Origin: Pseudoips prasinana | Taxonomy: Eukaryota; Arthropoda; Insecta; Lepidoptera; Nolidae | Length of the DNA: 64,000 nt | Direction: 5' to 3' | Assembly: GCA_951640165.1 (NCBI GenBank) | Contig: OX621257.1 | Location: 15,821,201-15,885,200 of the forward strand | Shown here: positions 61,991-64,000 of the stretch, piece after piece | Numbering within the stretch: position 1 is the first letter of the stretch | Layout: every line of letters starts with the position of its first letter | Notes under the pieces: model-generated | Databases searched by the model: none | Told to the model about the DNA's origin: nothing | Seen by the model: the letters and a program-made list of their open reading frames with translations, nothing else | Position numbers and translations under genes: made by a program

Positions 61991-64000
61991 TATCATAAAA
62001 AGTAGAAAGAGAAGTTTAGTTGAAGCGACGTGCACAATAGTCCATCGCTGGCAGCAGTGTCACAGGACTTTCAGGGACTGGAAACAGGGGCCACCAAGAA
62101 GAATAAGAATTTACGTTAAACAACCAACCCCATTTGTTCAGATGCGTCATATAGCACGACTTATTTTATGAAACAAATAGTATGGCAGCCTGACAATAAA
62201 GTTTTGCAAATATGGTTAGCTCATAGCGTCTAACAAAATTAGCAGTATTAATGTTTTAGAATCGTACACTAGTATTGATGACGTTCTAAGTAAAATTTTA
62301 ACGACCCTAACTCTTGGCAGTGTAGCTTTCTGTTCCAAAGGTTGTAGGTTCGATCCCCATTCTAGACAAATATTTGTGTTCATGAACATACCTTCTACTT
62401 TGGCTTCTGGCTGTAACAGTGTGCTGAGCTGCCTACCAATAGAACCCATAAAATATTATCTATTCCTCGTTTCTTTATAATGTTTTTTTCTTAATCATGT
62501 TTAGTTTTATGGTACTATGTAAGTAAATATAAAATTTGTACAAACTTTATTGCAATGTGTATGTGTTCAATAAAAACATTTTCTTTCTTTTTCCTTTTTT
62601 ACGTGTCTTGGTCTGGTATTACAAAAATCAGTAAATAAGTATTTCTATCCGTTGTATCGTTGTATCCATAGTACACGCTTTGCTTAGTTTGGGCTAGATG
62701 GCGCTGTGTGCTGTGGACCGGATTTTTATTAATTAGTATTAATATTTCCACGATTACATCTAATGATTGTTTACTCGTGTCGACTATCATATAGAATATA
62801 GGAAATAAAAAGTGCAATCGTATTTGCGCACACACTTAAGCACTATAATATGTTCTGCAGAGATGGCTAATCTCCATTGAGACTAGCCACCATAGCCACA
62901 ATTCGACCAAGAGAATAATGTTACTACAGAGGTATATATAAAAAAAAAGTTATAGATAGGATAGGTGAGTGTAATCTAAGGTCCAATTAAAGAAACTAAA
63001 AAAATGCAGAGCTAGGGAACTATTCTAAAGAAAATAAATTTAATTCCAAAATTAGCGAAACAGTTTAGGCGAGATCAAACCTTACTACGCTACGCTACAT
63101 AGGTGAACTCTCTATTCCCGAACTATCATAGACCGATGGCAGTTATCTAACCCGATCAAAAAGAGATTGGGCAAAAGACTGACATCTTTACGTACTCTTA
63201 GACACGGATTCCGGGCTATTACTGGGACACACACACACACATTACACATAATTAACTGACCAATCACTTTGGTTACGACACCACCAAAACATATTCGTCG
63301 TCACCACATCACCATAAACAAACGTGCTGATAGCTAAAACTGATCGCAGAAAAAGAGAAAGAAAACCTTTTTTTTTTGTTAATGTGTATCCTCCTAAATA
63401 TTAGCAGCTACTTTTGTAAAACGTTCCATTAAATGAAACGCGCCATTAAACAACACGACGTCTCTTTATGAATGTTATATTTGTTGTCATATGCACGCAG
63501 GGGGCGCAGATAGACCCCAAGATATAATAAGGGAGATTCATTGGCGTCATTGACCGTTGTTATTCTAGTTTGGTGATAAGGTAAGGTTGCATGGAAGCTG
63601 TTTCACGGAAGCGGAGGAAGCTAGAGGAACTGTCCACTTACCCAATAGCTTTTAATCCATAATTTAACATTTAGCCTTTTTATTTTTATGTTTACTAATT
63701 TTGGTATTGGACATTAGGCAGTTGGCAGTTTGAAATAGAGTTTTAATCAGATTTTGAATGTCATAACTAACTTTTTTTAAACATGTTTGTCCATAAAACG
63801 GAATGGGCGGACATAGTCGTAGCAGATATATTGCATAAATAATTTTGTAATTGGTAGAAAATCAAAAGTAGAAAAGGAAACACTTTTGTAAGGCCGAATG
63901 AAGGCTAGAAAATTAGGAAATAATGGCTTTCCATGTCAAGTTTTCCACAAAAACGAAACCGTTGAGCATAGTCATGGCAAATATTTACATAGCGTAAATA
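61991..64000. other. No gene recognised; SINE scraps
   Basis: A diverged SINE head (GGTTCGATCCCCATTCTAGA, then CAAATATTTGTGTTCATGAA) is at about 62300-62400 and a body scrap (GTACACGCTTTGCTTAGTTT) at about 62670. AATAAAAACATTTTC at about 62568 could end a retroposed transcript. A CA microsatellite lies at about 63230-63241. No exon or long open frame could be supported to the end of the window. Confidence 0.4.

Overview
The window looks like insect chromosomal DNA, most likely from a moth or butterfly. It is AT-rich and crowded with interspersed repeats: tRNA-derived SINEs, Helitron ends, foldback and MITE elements and many non-LTR retrotransposon remnants. Several repeat types, such as the foldback element containing CGAAGGGTTCCGTA-like ends and a GC-rich R1-clade element, are typical of Lepidoptera. 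I found no convincing host gene, structural RNA gene or CRISPR array.

The centrepiece is one Polinton (Maverick), 14392-29784, 15,393 bp. It has 103-bp terminal inverted repeats beginning AGTAGG (3 mismatches) and a perfect 6-bp target duplication GTGGCG. Rightward genes in order are: a spliced DNA polymerase B that shares its first coding exon with a short alternative product; a packaging ATPase; a conserved 304-residue protein; an integrase with chromodomain; a phospholipase-A2-like minor virion protein; an adenain-like protease; a penton/minor capsid protein; a 48-residue basic protein; the major capsid protein; and a small protein of unknown function. A spliced, probably secreted protein of unknown family is predicted antisense near the left end, with its promoter/first-exon region tandemly duplicated.

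The expression layout is the most interesting part. The PLA2-like gene ends in the canonical slippery heptamer A-AAA-AAC directly before its stop, and the protease lies in the -1 frame with no AUG of its own nearby. Penton, the 48-residue ORF, major capsid and the last gene are each joined by a 4-nt ATGA stop/start overlap. TCAGT initiator-like motifs precede four genes or gene groups. The polymerase start codon is split by an intron. The copy is young but damaged: PolB has one in-frame TAG, and the capsid gene is broken by a partial duplication, a frameshift and a stop.

Left flank (1-14385): a large inverted repeat, non-LTR 3' ends, SINEs and a higher-order minisatellite. Right flank (29785-45057): one reverse transcriptase gene split by a second, a 305-bp Helitron sitting precisely inside a SINE, foldback elements and a nested terminal-inverted-repeat element. 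45072-51398 is a full-length R1-clade retrotransposon with a 14-bp target duplication and both ORFs open. 51399-64000 holds an I-clade RT/RNase H element with two frameshifts, MITE copies with variable internal repeats, a minisatellite split by insertions, a truncated R1 copy carrying an 84-bp perfect palindrome, and a cluster of further near-perfect palindromes.
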